A stretch of DNA of 64,000 bases. Source: DATDAH01 sp963792205. GTDB taxonomy: Bacteria; Actinomycetota; Acidimicrobiia; Acidimicrobiales; DATDAH01. Below are positions 16,629 through 24,919 of this stretch, in pieces (within the stretch, counting starts at the first letter, position 1; each line of letters begins with the position of its first letter). The stretch covers positions 62,001-126,000 of the forward strand of contig CAWBVI010000003.1 of NCBI GenBank assembly GCA_963792205.1, in the 5' to 3' direction. The position numbers and the translations under genes are program-made. The notes beneath the pieces were generated by a model. It saw only the letters and a list, made by a program, of their open reading frames with translations, searched no databases and had not been told where the DNA came from.

Positions 16629-17870
16629 TCACGGGAACAGGCCGCGGGAGCCGATGGCCTCGGCGACCCGTTCGACGGCCACGACGAAGGCCGCTTCACG
16701 CAGGGGCGCCTTGAGCGCCTCCGCCCGGGTCCACACGTGGTTGAACGCGTTTTCCATGCGCTCGTGCAACCGGACGGCGACCAGGTCGCTGTCCCACGCG
16801 TAGCCCTGCAGGCTCTGAGCCCACTCGAAGTACGAGGAGGTCACCCCGCCCGCATTGGCCAGGATGTCGGGAACGACCATGATCCCCCGCTCGGCGAGGA
16901 CGGCATCGGCCTCGATCGTCGTCGGGTTGTTGGCCGCCTCGACGACCACGGCGGCCGTCAGCCGGCGGGCGACGTCGGGGGTGATGGACCCACCGAGTGC
17001 CGCCGGGACCACGAGGTCGCAGTCGACGTCCCACAACGCGTCGCCGGGCACCCGGTCGCCACCGGGGAAGTCGCGCACCGAGCCGTGCTGTTCCACGTGA
17101 TCGGCCAGGTCGCCCACGTCGAGACCGCCGGCGTTCGCGGTGGCCCCACCGACATCGCTCACCCCCACCACCCGCATGCCAGCCGACGCCAGCAGGAAGC
17201 TCAGCGGACCACCGACCTTGCCGAAGCCCTGGATCGTGACCCGGGATCCGGCCAAGGGGAGGTCCAGGTGCTCGAACGCCGCCCGCACGACCACGACGAG
17301 GCCGCTCGAGGTCGCGCCGGCGTGGGCCCGGGTGCCGCCGATCGACATCGGCTTGCCCGTCACCGAGCCCGGCAGGTGCCCACCGCTCGCCATGGTCAGC
17401 GTGTCCATCAGCCAGGCCATCACCCGCCCGTCGGTGTTCACGTCGGGGGCCGGGATGTCGCGGTTGGGCCCGAGCAGCGGCGAGATCTCGAAGGTGTAGC
17501 GCCGGGTGACCCGCTCCAGCTCACCGAGAGAGAGCACGGTGGGGTCACAGCGCACCCCGCCCTTGGCCCCTCCGAAGGGCAGGTCCAGCAGGGCGGTCTT
17601 GAAGGTCATCGAGGCCGCCAGGGCCTTGACCTCATCCACATCCAGCTCCGGGTGGAAGCGGATACCGCCCTTGGCCGGTCCCCGGGTCGTGTCGTGCTGC
17701 ACCCGCCAACCGGTGAACACCTCCACCCGACCGTCGTCCAATCGGATCGGCACGGCGACCTCGAGGATCCTCTCAGGCTTGCGGAGCGTGGCGATGAGAT
17801 CGGGGGCAATACCAGCAAGCTCGGCGGCCGAGTCCAAGCGGTGCAGGACGGCGTTCCAGCCGGACGTCAT
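16629..17870 (-). CDS. Glu/Leu/Phe/Val dehydrogenase family, probable glutamate dehydrogenase
   Basis: A 413-residue dehydrogenase of the usual small hexameric type. The substrate site is GPAKGGIRFHPELDVDEV and PFGGAKGGVRCDP, carrying the two glycine-flanked lysines of the family; the nucleotide-binding domain follows with IQGFGKVGG and VGVSD, and NAGGVTSSYFEWAQ closes the active site. It most likely interconverts glutamate and 2-oxoglutarate, joining nitrogen and carbon metabolism; specificity for another amino acid cannot be excluded. I prefer the ATG at 17870; a GTG at 17891 is also possible. The gene stands alone. Confidence 0.9.
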   Translation of the reverse strand: MTSGWNAVLHRLDSAAELAGIAPDLIATLRKPERILEVAVPIRLDDGRVEVFTGWRVQHDTTRGPAKGGIRFHPELDVDEVKALAASMTFKTALLDLPFGGAKGGVRCDPTVLSLGELERVTRRYTFEISPLLGPNRDIPAPDVNTDGRVMAWLMDTLTMASGGHLPGSVTGKPMSIGGTRAHAGATSSGLVVVVRAAFEHLDLPLAGSRVTIQGFGKVGGPLSFLLASAGMRVVGVSDVGGATANAGGLDVGDLADHVEQHGSVRDFPGGDRVPGDALWDVDCDLVVPAALGGSITPDVARRLTAAVVVEAANNPTTIEADAVLAERGIMVVPDILANAGGVTSSYFEWAQSLQGYAWDSDLVAVRLHERMENAFNHVWTRAEALKAPLREAAFVVAVERVAEAIGSRGLFP

Positions 17871-18007
17871 GACCCGATCCTGCCGCGCCACAGCGCTGTT
17901 GTCTTGGAAGCTCAGGAAGCCGATCGTCCACTTGGCTGGCGGACCGTGGTCAGTCCGCTCGGCGGGAGTCCGTCATCCCGGGCCTACCAGCGGAAACGAA
18001 TGGCCAT

Positions 18008-19378
18008 TCAAGGCGGCTCGATCGGCTCCACCGGCTCTGGCGGCTCGACCGGTTCCCGCGGTTCCACGGCGTCGCCCTCGGTGTCCTGACCGTTCGACGA
18101 CTCCTCGCCCACGTAGTTGATCTCGATGACCCCGGTGGCGAGTTCGGCATCGATGGTGAAGGCGTCTCCCGCCTCCGGGCCCGCGTCGAACTCGCGGCCT
18201 TCGTCGACGCCGCCGTCCGAGACGTCGTCCGGCTGGTTGACCGACACGGTGCCGAGGTGGACGTTGGCGTGGATCGCCACCCTCGCGTCCTCGGGCACGT
18301 TGACCACGATGGCACCGGCCGCCTGGCGGATTTCGAGTTCATGGCCCCCGGCGGCCCCCGCCGGCAGGTCGGTCAGGTCGACCGTCGTGCGCCCGAAGGC
18401 CTGGTGGATCTCGTCCGGCAGCGTCGCCTCCGACCGAGGGGCCACCAGCACGTCGCCGGTGCCGTCGAGGGCGCTAGCCGAAGTCGTCCCGAAGGTGCCG
18501 ATGATGCACGCGCCAAGAAACACCCACACCAGGTTGGACCAGGGCGCGCGCCGGAACAGGCCGCCGATGATCAAGGCGGCTAGGCCCACGCCGAGCATGG
18601 CCCATCCGTAGGCCGCGATCGGAATGCCACGCGTGGCGTCGAGCAAGCCGAGCACCCCGAGCGTCAGCACCAGCGCGCCGAACGACCCCCAGCGGGCGGG
18701 TGCAAGGCGCTGCCGGCGCTCTCGGCGGGCAGCGCGCTGCGACTCTCGCGCCACGGTTCGCGCCGCGATGATCTGGGCCTCGGCCTCCGACCCGCGGACG
18801 TTCGGGGTCGGGCCGAAGACCTGGGTGGGGTCGGTCACTGTGTAGCCGGGTACCAAACCTCCCGGGTCGGCGCCGCGGTCCTCACCGGTTCCGCCCGCGG
18901 CAGCCCGGGCAGTGCTGCGCTTCGACAGGGCCACGGCGATGATCACCACCGCGATGCCCACAGGACCGAAGGCGAGCGGCTGCCACGACTGGAACAGCGC
19001 CGTCCAAAACAGGACCAGGACCACGCCGACGACCACCCAGAAGGCAACGCCGCGGTTCCGTAGCCCGTCGACGAACCGGTCGACCGGGGGGTCGACGGCG
19101 CCCTCCTCGGGGAGGAGCGCCCAGCACAGCACATAGGCGAGCACTCCGGCCCCGCCGAAGAACGCGCCGACCGCGAACAAGACCCGGAACAGGACCGGAT
19201 CGGTGCTGAAGTAGCGGCCAAGTCCCCCGGCCACACCCGCGAGCACGCGGTCGTCCATGCTGCGGCGGAGCGATCTTCCGGACGGCGGCTCGCTCTCGGG
19301 GGCGCCGTCCGTACCTCCGTCGCCAGGACGCAGGGGGTCGGTCGGATCATCGATGAATGTGCTCACGGGTTCGAGCAT
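18008..19378 (-). CDS. PspC-domain membrane protein with LiaF-like C-terminal domain
   Basis: A 456-residue envelope-stress protein. A PspC domain occupies residues about 38-95 (DDRVLAGVAGGLGRYF, then a hydrophobic helix ending AYVLCWALLPEEG). Further hydrophobic helices follow (VAFWVVVGVVLVLFW; a pair around residues 250-310). The last 130 residues form a beta-rich domain with AFGRTTVDLTDLP and VVNVPEDARVAIHANVHLG, as in LiaF/DUF2154 proteins that sense cell-wall stress, then a proline-glutamate tail with repeated EPVEP units. Start ATG 19378; a GTG at 19366 is possible. It diverges from the PspC-kinase gene, which supports a shared signalling role. Confidence 0.88.
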   Translation of the reverse strand: MLEPVSTFIDDPTDPLRPGDGGTDGAPESEPPSGRSLRRSMDDRVLAGVAGGLGRYFSTDPVLFRVLFAVGAFFGGAGVLAYVLCWALLPEEGAVDPPVDRFVDGLRNRGVAFWVVVGVVLVLFWTALFQSWQPLAFGPVGIAVVIIAVALSKRSTARAAAGGTGEDRGADPGGLVPGYTVTDPTQVFGPTPNVRGSEAEAQIIAARTVARESQRAARRERRQRLAPARWGSFGALVLTLGVLGLLDATRGIPIAAYGWAMLGVGLAALIIGGLFRRAPWSNLVWVFLGACIIGTFGTTSASALDGTGDVLVAPRSEATLPDEIHQAFGRTTVDLTDLPAGAAGGHELEIRQAAGAIVVNVPEDARVAIHANVHLGTVSVNQPDDVSDGGVDEGREFDAGPEAGDAFTIDAELATGVIEINYVGEESSNGQDTEGDAVEPREPVEPPEPVEPIEPP

Positions 19379-19499
19379 GGACGAACGCGGTGCCGCTGCC
19401 CATCGGGAATGACCCTGATTTCACCCGGAGACTCCGCTCGGGCCAATCTGGGGGCGCCCCCGGAGGCGGAGCCGACGCCGGAGCAGCGATCATGGTGCA

Positions 19500-20720
19500 A
19501 TGCCCGTCGCCCCCGTCGAGTTCGCTCGCCATGGTAATGGGACGCCTCACCTCGAGCGGCGCGCCGCCGGTCGACTGATCGGCGGGGTGGCCGGGGGCAT
19601 CGCCGACCACCTCGGCATCTCGGCTATCGCCGTGCGCGCCGCGTTCGTGGCGGCGGCCTTCGGCGGGGGGCTGGGGGTCGTCCTCTACGCCGTGTTCTGG
19701 ATCGTCCTCCCCGTGGCCACCCACGACGACGGGAGCAGCCGCATGTCCCCGCTCCAGTACGTCGTCGCCATCGCCGCGGGGATCATCGCCCTCGCCAGCT
19801 CCACGTGGCTGTCGCCCTTCGGTGACCTCTTCATCCCGGCCGCCATCGGCTGCGTCGGCGCCGCCTTACTGTGGCGGCAGGCCGGTGCAGGCCAGCGCGA
19901 GCGCTGGCGCCAGATGTCTCGCACCTCGCTGACCGCCGCTACCGACGACCGGTGGGGGCAGGCCCGGGTCGTCGCGGGCACCGGGCTCGTCGTCGTCGGC
20001 TGCGCCGCGGTGTTGGCGTCGGCAAACCTCTCGGCCGTTCGCGACGGCCTGCAGGCGGTCGCGATCACCCTGGTGGGAGTGGCGCTGATCACCGGCCCCT
20101 GGTGGGTGCGGATGGTCACGGACCTCAGTGAGGAACGCCGCGAGCGGGTCCGGTCGCAGGAACGGGCCAACCTCGCCGCCCACCTGCACGACTCGGTGCT
20201 CCAGACGCTCGCGCTCATCCAGCGCAACGCCGATTCACCCCGGGAGGTCACCCGTCTCGCCCGCAGCCAGGAGCGGGAGCTGCGCACGCTCCTGTACGCC
20301 GGCGTCGGGGCCGAGGTCGCCACCGAGGGGGATCTCAGCGGGCATGTGGGCGACGCCCTGCGGGCCGTGGCCGCCGAGGTCGAGGACGCCTACGCCGTCA
20401 CGGTGGACTTGGTGGTGGTGGGTGACATCGATCTGGACAAGCGGCTGCAGGCGTTCGTGGGCGCCGTCCGGGAGGCGATGGTCAACGCCGCTCGTCACTC
20501 GGGTGTCGACACCCTGTCGGCCTACGCCGAGGTGGAGCTGGGCGCGGTGGTGGCGTACGTCCGCGACCGCGGATGCGGCTTCGACCTCGGCGCCGTGGCG
20601 CCGGACCGGCAGGGGGTACGGGGCTCGATCATTGATCGGATCGAGCGCCATCGCGGCGAGGCCACGATCCGAAGCGCGCCAGGCGCCGGCACCGAGGTAA
20701 CTATCCGGATGGCCCGATGA
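19500..20720 (+). CDS. PspC-domain sensor histidine kinase
   Basis: A 406-residue membrane kinase. Residues about 20-75 form a PspC domain (GRLIGGVAGGIADHLGI, YAVFWIVLPVA), followed by more helices to about residue 200. The dimerisation/phosphoacceptor helix reads ANLAAHLHDSVLQTLALIQ with the H-D-S-V-L-Q motif of the NarL-type HisKA_3 group, and the ATP-binding domain shows REAMVNAARHSG (N box) and DRGCGFD (G1). It should phosphorylate the LuxR-type regulator encoded 13 bases downstream. The kinase-with-PspC architecture is typical of actinobacterial cell-envelope stress systems. Confidence 0.9.
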   Translation: MPVAPVEFARHGNGTPHLERRAAGRLIGGVAGGIADHLGISAIAVRAAFVAAAFGGGLGVVLYAVFWIVLPVATHDDGSSRMSPLQYVVAIAAGIIALASSTWLSPFGDLFIPAAIGCVGAALLWRQAGAGQRERWRQMSRTSLTAATDDRWGQARVVAGTGLVVVGCAAVLASANLSAVRDGLQAVAITLVGVALITGPWWVRMVTDLSEERRERVRSQERANLAAHLHDSVLQTLALIQRNADSPREVTRLARSQERELRTLLYAGVGAEVATEGDLSGHVGDALRAVAAEVEDAYAVTVDLVVVGDIDLDKRLQAFVGAVREAMVNAARHSGVDTLSAYAEVELGAVVAYVRDRGCGFDLGAVAPDRQGVRGSIIDRIERHRGEATIRSAPGAGTEVTIRMAR

Positions 20721-20733
20721 CACGGATCGCCCG

Positions 20734-21387
20734 ATGACCATCCGTGTCTTCCTCGTCGACGACCACGCCATGTTCCGCGCCGGCGTCCGGGCTGGCTTGG
20801 GGGAAGAGGTCGAGGTCGTCGGCGAAGCCGGCGCGGTCGACGAGGCCATCGCCGGCATCAACAGCACCGAGCCCGATGTGGTGCTGCTCGACGTGCACCT
20901 CCCCGACGGCGGCGGGCCGGCCATCATCGCCGGCGTCCTGGCCGCCGCGGAGCCGTCCGACAACGAGCACCCCCGCTTCCTGGCGCTATCGGTGTCCGAC
21001 GCCGCCGAGGACGTCATCACCGTCATCCGGGCCGGTGCCCGTGGCTACGTGACCAAGGCCATCTCGGCGGCGGAGCTCACCGCCGCCATCGAGCGGGTGG
21101 CCGAGGGCGACGTAGTCTTCAGCCCCCTCCTCGCCGGCTTCGTAATCGACGCCTTCCGCGCCGCGCCCACTGCGGCGGCGGCCGACCCCGACCTCGACCT
21201 GCTCACCCCGCGCGAGCTCGAGGTCATGCGCCTGCTGGCCCGCGGCTACGCCTACAAGGAGATCGCCGCCGAGCTCTACATCGGAACCAAGACCGTGGAA
21301 ACCCATGCCTCGAACGTCCTGCGCAAGCTCCAGCTCTCGAACCGCCACCAGCTCACCCGCTGGGCCGCCGAACGTCGCATGCTCTGA
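20734..21387 (+). CDS. LuxR/NarL-family response regulator
   Basis: A 217-residue regulator. The receiver domain has the acidic pair D9-D10, the phosphoacceptor Asp53 in VVLLDVHLP and the conserved lysine in GYVTKAIS. The output domain has the LuxR helix-turn-helix LTPRELEVMRLLARG, YKEIAAELYIGTKTVETH and LRKLQLSNRHQL. It is the cognate partner of the PspC kinase just upstream and probably controls the divergent PspC/LiaF-like gene as well; the 121-base divergent region at 19379-19499 is the place to look for its site. Confidence 0.93.
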   Translation: MTIRVFLVDDHAMFRAGVRAGLGEEVEVVGEAGAVDEAIAGINSTEPDVVLLDVHLPDGGGPAIIAGVLAAAEPSDNEHPRFLALSVSDAAEDVITVIRAGARGYVTKAISAAELTAAIERVAEGDVVFSPLLAGFVIDAFRAAPTAAAADPDLDLLTPRELEVMRLLARGYAYKEIAAELYIGTKTVETHASNVLRKLQLSNRHQLTRWAAERRML

Positions 21388-21391
21388 GTGG

Positions 21392-21414
21392 GCGGCCGTG
21401 ACGGTCGCGGCCGC
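21392..21414 (+). terminator. Possible terminator hairpin after the response regulator
   Basis: GCGGCCG (21392-21398) pairs with CGGCCGC (21408-21414) across a 9-base loop, starting four bases after the stop codon. There is no T-run, so it may only stabilise the transcript end. A second hairpin, GTGCCCG/CGGGCAC, lies at 21477-21496. Confidence 0.35.
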
Positions 21415-21585
21415 GTCAATCTGAGTCACGTCTGGCGCCCGGCCTCCCAGGGCGGCGCCACCATTTCCCTGATTTCGTGCCCGTAGCAGCGGGCACAAAC
21501 GGGCACGGAGGGGTTTCCACGGTCAGTCGCAGACAAATCCGCCGGTGCCGAAACCCCGGCGTGACCAGGCTGCCGCCCTGGTCAG

Positions 21586-21662
21586 TGGTGGAGGTGAGCG
21601 GATTCGAACCGCCGGCCTCTACGTTGCGAACGTAGCGCTCTAGCCAACTGAGCTACACCCCC
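21586..21662 (-). tRNA. tRNA-Ala, anticodon CGC
   Basis: Read on the minus strand, the molecule folds into a complete cloverleaf: acceptor GGGGGTG with CACCTCC, D stem GCTC/GAGC, anticodon stem CTACG/CGTAG around loop TTCGCAA (anticodon CGC, reading GCG), and T arm with TTCGAAT. The acceptor stem contains the G3-U70 wobble pair, the identity element for alanine. The CCA end is encoded (21586-21588). The body without CCA is 74 bases. Confidence 0.97.
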
Positions 21663-21743
21663 GGGTGCGGGGTCTGAGGCTACCGGGGCATTTGCTACCC
21701 TCAAGCTCAGCGCGGGCGATGCCGATCCCGGGAGAGATCTGCG

Positions 21744-22280
21744 ATGCGCCCAAGCCCCACCCCCACCGATCACCGGTCATTCGACCACCGCCGAGGCCGA
21801 CGATTCGCGGCCGGGCTGCTGCTCGCCGCCACTTTGGTGAGCACGCCGAGTCTCGCTCCGCCGGTCGCCGCCAGCACGGCGGGCAAGGCCACGGTCGAAC
21901 GCTCGATGTCCCGCAACCAGGTGCAGGTGCTCGACCTGGTCAACCGGGCCCGGAGGTCACGGGGCCAGCGGTCGCTGGCCACCAACGGCCTGATGAACCA
22001 GCGGGCCCAGAAGTGGGCCGAGCACCTGCGCAGCATGCAGCGGCTCGACCACCGCGCCCCGCCGTTCGGCACGCCCGCCGGCTGGTGCGCGGCGGCCGAG
22101 AACGTCGGGATGAGCGGCAACGGCGGGACCATCCTCGGCACCCACAAGGCCTTCATGCGCTCGTCGGGGCACAAGCACAACATCCTCAACGGACGCTGGA
22201 CGGCCGTCGGCGTCGGCGTGGCACGCGACCGTCGCGGCGAGTACTTCATCGTCCACGCGTTCGCGGACTTCAGCTGCTGA
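21744..22280 (+). CDS. Secreted CAP (SCP/PR1-like) domain protein
   Basis: A 178-residue exported protein. Residues 1-44 carry a twin-arginine-like basic stretch and a hydrophobic core (GLLLAATLVST) ending in AAS, a signal peptide. The CAP domain follows: VLDLVNRARRSRG, LMNQRAQKWAEHL, LDHRA with the first conserved histidine, AAENVGMSGNG with the conserved Glu-Asn, then SSGHKHNILNGRWTAVGVGVA with the second histidine. CAP proteins are extracellular and implicated in binding lipids or small ligands. A partial second copy of the domain's last strand follows directly. Confidence 0.88.
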   Translation: MRPSPTPTDHRSFDHRRGRRFAAGLLLAATLVSTPSLAPPVAASTAGKATVERSMSRNQVQVLDLVNRARRSRGQRSLATNGLMNQRAQKWAEHLRSMQRLDHRAPPFGTPAGWCAAAENVGMSGNGGTILGTHKAFMRSSGHKHNILNGRWTAVGVGVARDRRGEYFIVHAFADFSC

Positions 22281-22288
22281 GAACACCA

Positions 22289-22375
22289 CGGCCCGCCCAC
22301 ATCGGCACCGGCGTGGCCCGGGCCGCCAACGGCGAGATCTTCGTGGTCCAGGCCTACATGGACCGCACCGGCTAG
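22289..22375 (+). pseudogene. Remnant of a second CAP domain (C-terminal strands only)
   Basis: Nine bases after the CAP gene's stop, another frame encodes HIGTGVARAANGEIFVVQAYM and then DRTG before a TAG. This matches the last strands of the intact protein (VGVGVARDRRGEYFIVHAF) in order and spacing, with diverged sequence. No start, signal or N-terminal CAP motifs are present, so it is the stub of a tandem paralogue, probably lost by recombination between the two copies. Confidence 0.6.
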
Positions 22376-22427
22376 ATCGCTTCATCGGCGCCGAAGGGCG
22401 CCGAAAGGCTCCGGGCTCAGTTCGGGC

Positions 22428-23201
22428 TCAGTTGGCCTGGGAGCGAACGACCCGGAAGGCGGTCGACTCGATCTCGACCGGGGCCAGGTCGGCGTTGCCC
22501 GGGCGGAAGCCGCCGCCCTGGGCCAGGAGCTCGGAGGGGGCGGCGCCCTGGCCTCCGTGGGGCAGGAAGGCGACCTTGATCTCCCGCTCGGCCTTGGCCT
22601 TCTGGAGCCGGATGAGCATCGCCACGTAGGCGACGAGGGCGATGTCGATCAGCAGGTGCAGGAAGAGCACGGGCCCGCCCAGGCCGACGGCCATCAGGAA
22701 GCTGAGGCCGCTCGCGGCCACGAGGGTGAAGAGCACGTCCCGGCGGCGCTTGCGGGCCGCTCGGGCAGCCAGGACCTCCGGCGGGATGGCCCCGCGGGCC
22801 GGGGCCGGCTCGGGCTCGTCGTCGATCTCGGGAGCCAGGAGGTAGCGCGGGTCCTCGGCGACCGTGGCCTCCGCGCCGCGGGGGCCGAGGACCTGGACGG
22901 CGGAGGACTGGGGCTCGGGCCGGTCGGGCACGACCTGCGGCACGCCCCGGCGGGTCAACGGGTGGCGAGCACCGGCAGGCAGCGGACTGCCGGGCTGCTG
23001 GGGGGATCCGAGTGAACTCGAGGCCACGGGGAGGTAGCCGGAGCGTTCCCGGTTGCCGAAGGACCGGGAGAGGGCGTCGAGCTTGTTGGAGACCGGGCCC
23101 CGGGTACCTGCTGCACGTGTGTCGTTGCGGTCACGGAAGTACGGGGGCAGCAGCACGGCCGCCCACATGCCTACGAGGATCAGCAGGACGATGGGTGTCA
23201 C
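22428..23201 (-). CDS. Membrane protein, possible GLPR/SepX-like divisome receptor
   Basis: A 257-residue protein with one hydrophobic helix at the very N-terminus (TPIVLLILVGMWAAVLLPP), a long disordered, proline-rich middle (residues about 25-150), then two helices (VLFTLVAASGLSFLMAVGL and VLFLHLLIDIALVAYVAML) and a basic C-terminal tail. Family membership is inferred from topology and position: actinobacteria conserve a membrane protein of this shape beside galU and moeA, known as GLPR in Corynebacterium and SepX in Streptomyces, where it acts in cell division. No enzymatic motif is visible. The start ATG 23201 precedes the first helix directly. Confidence 0.6.
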   Translation of the reverse strand: MTPIVLLILVGMWAAVLLPPYFRDRNDTRAAGTRGPVSNKLDALSRSFGNRERSGYLPVASSSLGSPQQPGSPLPAGARHPLTRRGVPQVVPDRPEPQSSAVQVLGPRGAEATVAEDPRYLLAPEIDDEPEPAPARGAIPPEVLAARAARKRRRDVLFTLVAASGLSFLMAVGLGGPVLFLHLLIDIALVAYVAMLIRLQKAKAEREIKVAFLPHGGQGAAPSELLAQGGGFRPGNADLAPVEIESTAFRVVRSQAN

Positions 23202-23374
23202 GCGGTGGGTTCCTGGGTCGGCGGCGGGGGCATTGCCCGGTCGGGGCGGAGATGGCTCCGGCTCCGGGGAACCGGATTACGACTGTACGTCAGTTGTTAC
23301 GGTTCTACTACGAAGCCCTGAACGTAGCGAATCGGGCACGTGGCATGCAACGACCCCCCGTGGTCGTGGCGACC

Positions 23375-23881
23375 TCAGGAGGTGGCGTCGGGGGCGCTGT
23401 CCGCTTCCGGTCGGCGGTAGGTGCCCGAGCGCCCTCCGGTCTTCTCCCAGAGCGCGATGTCGCCGATGACCATCGAACGGTCGGCCGACTTGCACATGTC
23501 GTAGATCGTGAGCGCCGCCACCGAGCAGGCGGTGAGCGCCTCCATCTCGACCCCGGTGCGGTCGACGGTGTCGACCTGGGCCTCCACCTCGATGAAGGTG
23601 TCCCCGATGTGGAAGTTCACGACCACCGAGCCCACGAGCAGGGGGTGGCAGAGGGGGATGAGGTCCGAGGTGCGCTTGGCGGCCTGGATCCCGGCCACCC
23701 GGGCGACGGCGAGGACGTCACCCTTGGTGACGGCCCCCCGGGCGACCAGCGACGTGGTCTCCGGCTCCATGTGGATCCGGCCCCGGGCGACGGCGCGCCG
23801 GTGCGACGCGTCCTTGGGGGTGACGTCGACCATGCGGGCACGGCCCAGCGGGTCGAGGTGGGTGAGGCCGACGTCGCTCAT
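23375..23881 (-). CDS. moaC: Cyclic pyranopterin monophosphate synthase MoaC
   Basis: A 168-residue protein of normal MoaC length, the second step of molybdenum cofactor synthesis, converting the MoaA product to cyclic pyranopterin monophosphate. The family signatures are all present: MVDVTPKDASHRRAVARG, LIPLCHPLLVGSV, GVEMEALTACSVAALTIYDM and CKSADRSMVI with the catalytic lysine and aspartate. It lies 24 bases downstream of moaA on the same strand and is followed by a 172-base gap before the membrane-protein gene. Confidence 0.96.
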   Translation of the reverse strand: MSDVGLTHLDPLGRARMVDVTPKDASHRRAVARGRIHMEPETTSLVARGAVTKGDVLAVARVAGIQAAKRTSDLIPLCHPLLVGSVVVNFHIGDTFIEVEAQVDTVDRTGVEMEALTACSVAALTIYDMCKSADRSMVIGDIALWEKTGGRSGTYRRPEADSAPDATS

Positions 23882-23905
23882 AGCCCACCAGCTTAGTGGT
23901 GAGGC

Positions 23906-24889
23906 TCAGCCGCCGATCTGGCTCATGGAGCGGGCGGGGCGGATGAACTGGACCTGCTGGATCTGGTGGCCGGCCCACTTCGCCGCCACCGACCCCCGAA
24001 CGGCGTCCGCCAGGTCGTCGTCGCTCGCCCCGCCCCGGATCAGGGCGCGCAGGTCGGTCTCCTCGAGGGCGAAGAGGCAGTTGCGCAGGCCACCCTCGGC
24101 CGTCAGCCGGACGCGGTCGCAGGACCCGCAGAAGGCGTCGGTCACGGTGGGGATGACCCCGATCTGGCCCGCCCCGTCGCGGTAGCGGTAGAGCTCGGCG
24201 GGGTCGTTGGACCTCGGCACGGCGTCGAGCGGGTAGCGGGCGTCGATGGCGGCCACGATCTGGTCCCGGGAGACGACCTGGTCCGCGCTCCAGGCCCCGT
24301 CGGCGTCGAGGGGCATGAACTCGATGAAGCGGACCTCCACGCCGCGGTCGCGGCCGAACGTGGCGAAGTCGACCACCTCGTCGTCGTTGACGCCGCTCAT
24401 GAGGACGACGTTGATCTTCACCGGCGAGAAGCCGGCCGTCACCGCGGCGTCGATGCCCTCGAGCACGTCGTCGAGGGCGTCCCGCCGGGTGAGGGCGAGG
24501 AAGCGGTCGCGGCGCAGCGAGTCGAGGGAGATGTTGATCCGGTTCAGGCCGGCGGCGGCGAGGTCTTCGGCGATCAGCGGGAGGGCGGCGCCGTTGGTGG
24601 TGAGCGCGAGGTCGACGCCGAGGGCGGCGAGCTTGGCGACCAGCACCGGCAGTCGGGCCCGGACGGTGGGCTCACCGCCGGTGAGCCGGATCGACTCGAA
24701 GTCGTATCGCTCGACGAGCACCCGGGCCACCCGCTCGATCTCCTCGAAGGTCAGGAGCTCGTCACGCGGGGTCCAGTCCATGCCCTCCTCGGGCATGCAG
24801 TACACGCAGCGGAAGTTGCAGCGGTCGGTGACGGAGATGCGCAGGTCGCGGTGCACCCGCCCGTAGGTGTCGACCAGCGCTTCCCCCAT
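23906..24889 (-). CDS. moaA: GTP 3',8-cyclase MoaA (radical SAM)
   Basis: A 327-residue radical SAM enzyme that starts molybdenum cofactor synthesis from GTP. The N-terminal cluster motif is CNFRCVYC (Cys-x3-Cys-x2-Cys), followed by RLTGGEPTVR for SAM binding. The second, substrate-binding cluster motif FCGSCDRVRLTAEGGLRNC lies near the C-terminus, and the protein ends in the Gly-Gly dipeptide needed for catalysis. I chose the ATG at 24889 because GTGGAGGG sits just upstream; a GTG at 24898 is the alternative. It follows moeA closely and precedes moaC. Confidence 0.97.
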   Translation of the reverse strand: MGEALVDTYGRVHRDLRISVTDRCNFRCVYCMPEEGMDWTPRDELLTFEEIERVARVLVERYDFESIRLTGGEPTVRARLPVLVAKLAALGVDLALTTNGAALPLIAEDLAAAGLNRINISLDSLRRDRFLALTRRDALDDVLEGIDAAVTAGFSPVKINVVLMSGVNDDEVVDFATFGRDRGVEVRFIEFMPLDADGAWSADQVVSRDQIVAAIDARYPLDAVPRSNDPAELYRYRDGAGQIGVIPTVTDAFCGSCDRVRLTAEGGLRNCLFALEETDLRALIRGGASDDDLADAVRGSVAAKWAGHQIQQVQFIRPARSMSQIGG

Positions 24890-24919
24890 GCCCTCCACCC
24901 TACGGTGGCCGGGGCGGGG

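Noticed and set aside
21388..21585. The gap before tRNA-Ala as an attachment site with prophage remains.
   Set aside because: Only small hairpins are seen (21392-21414 and 21477-21496); there is no integrase and no repeat of the tRNA 3' end.
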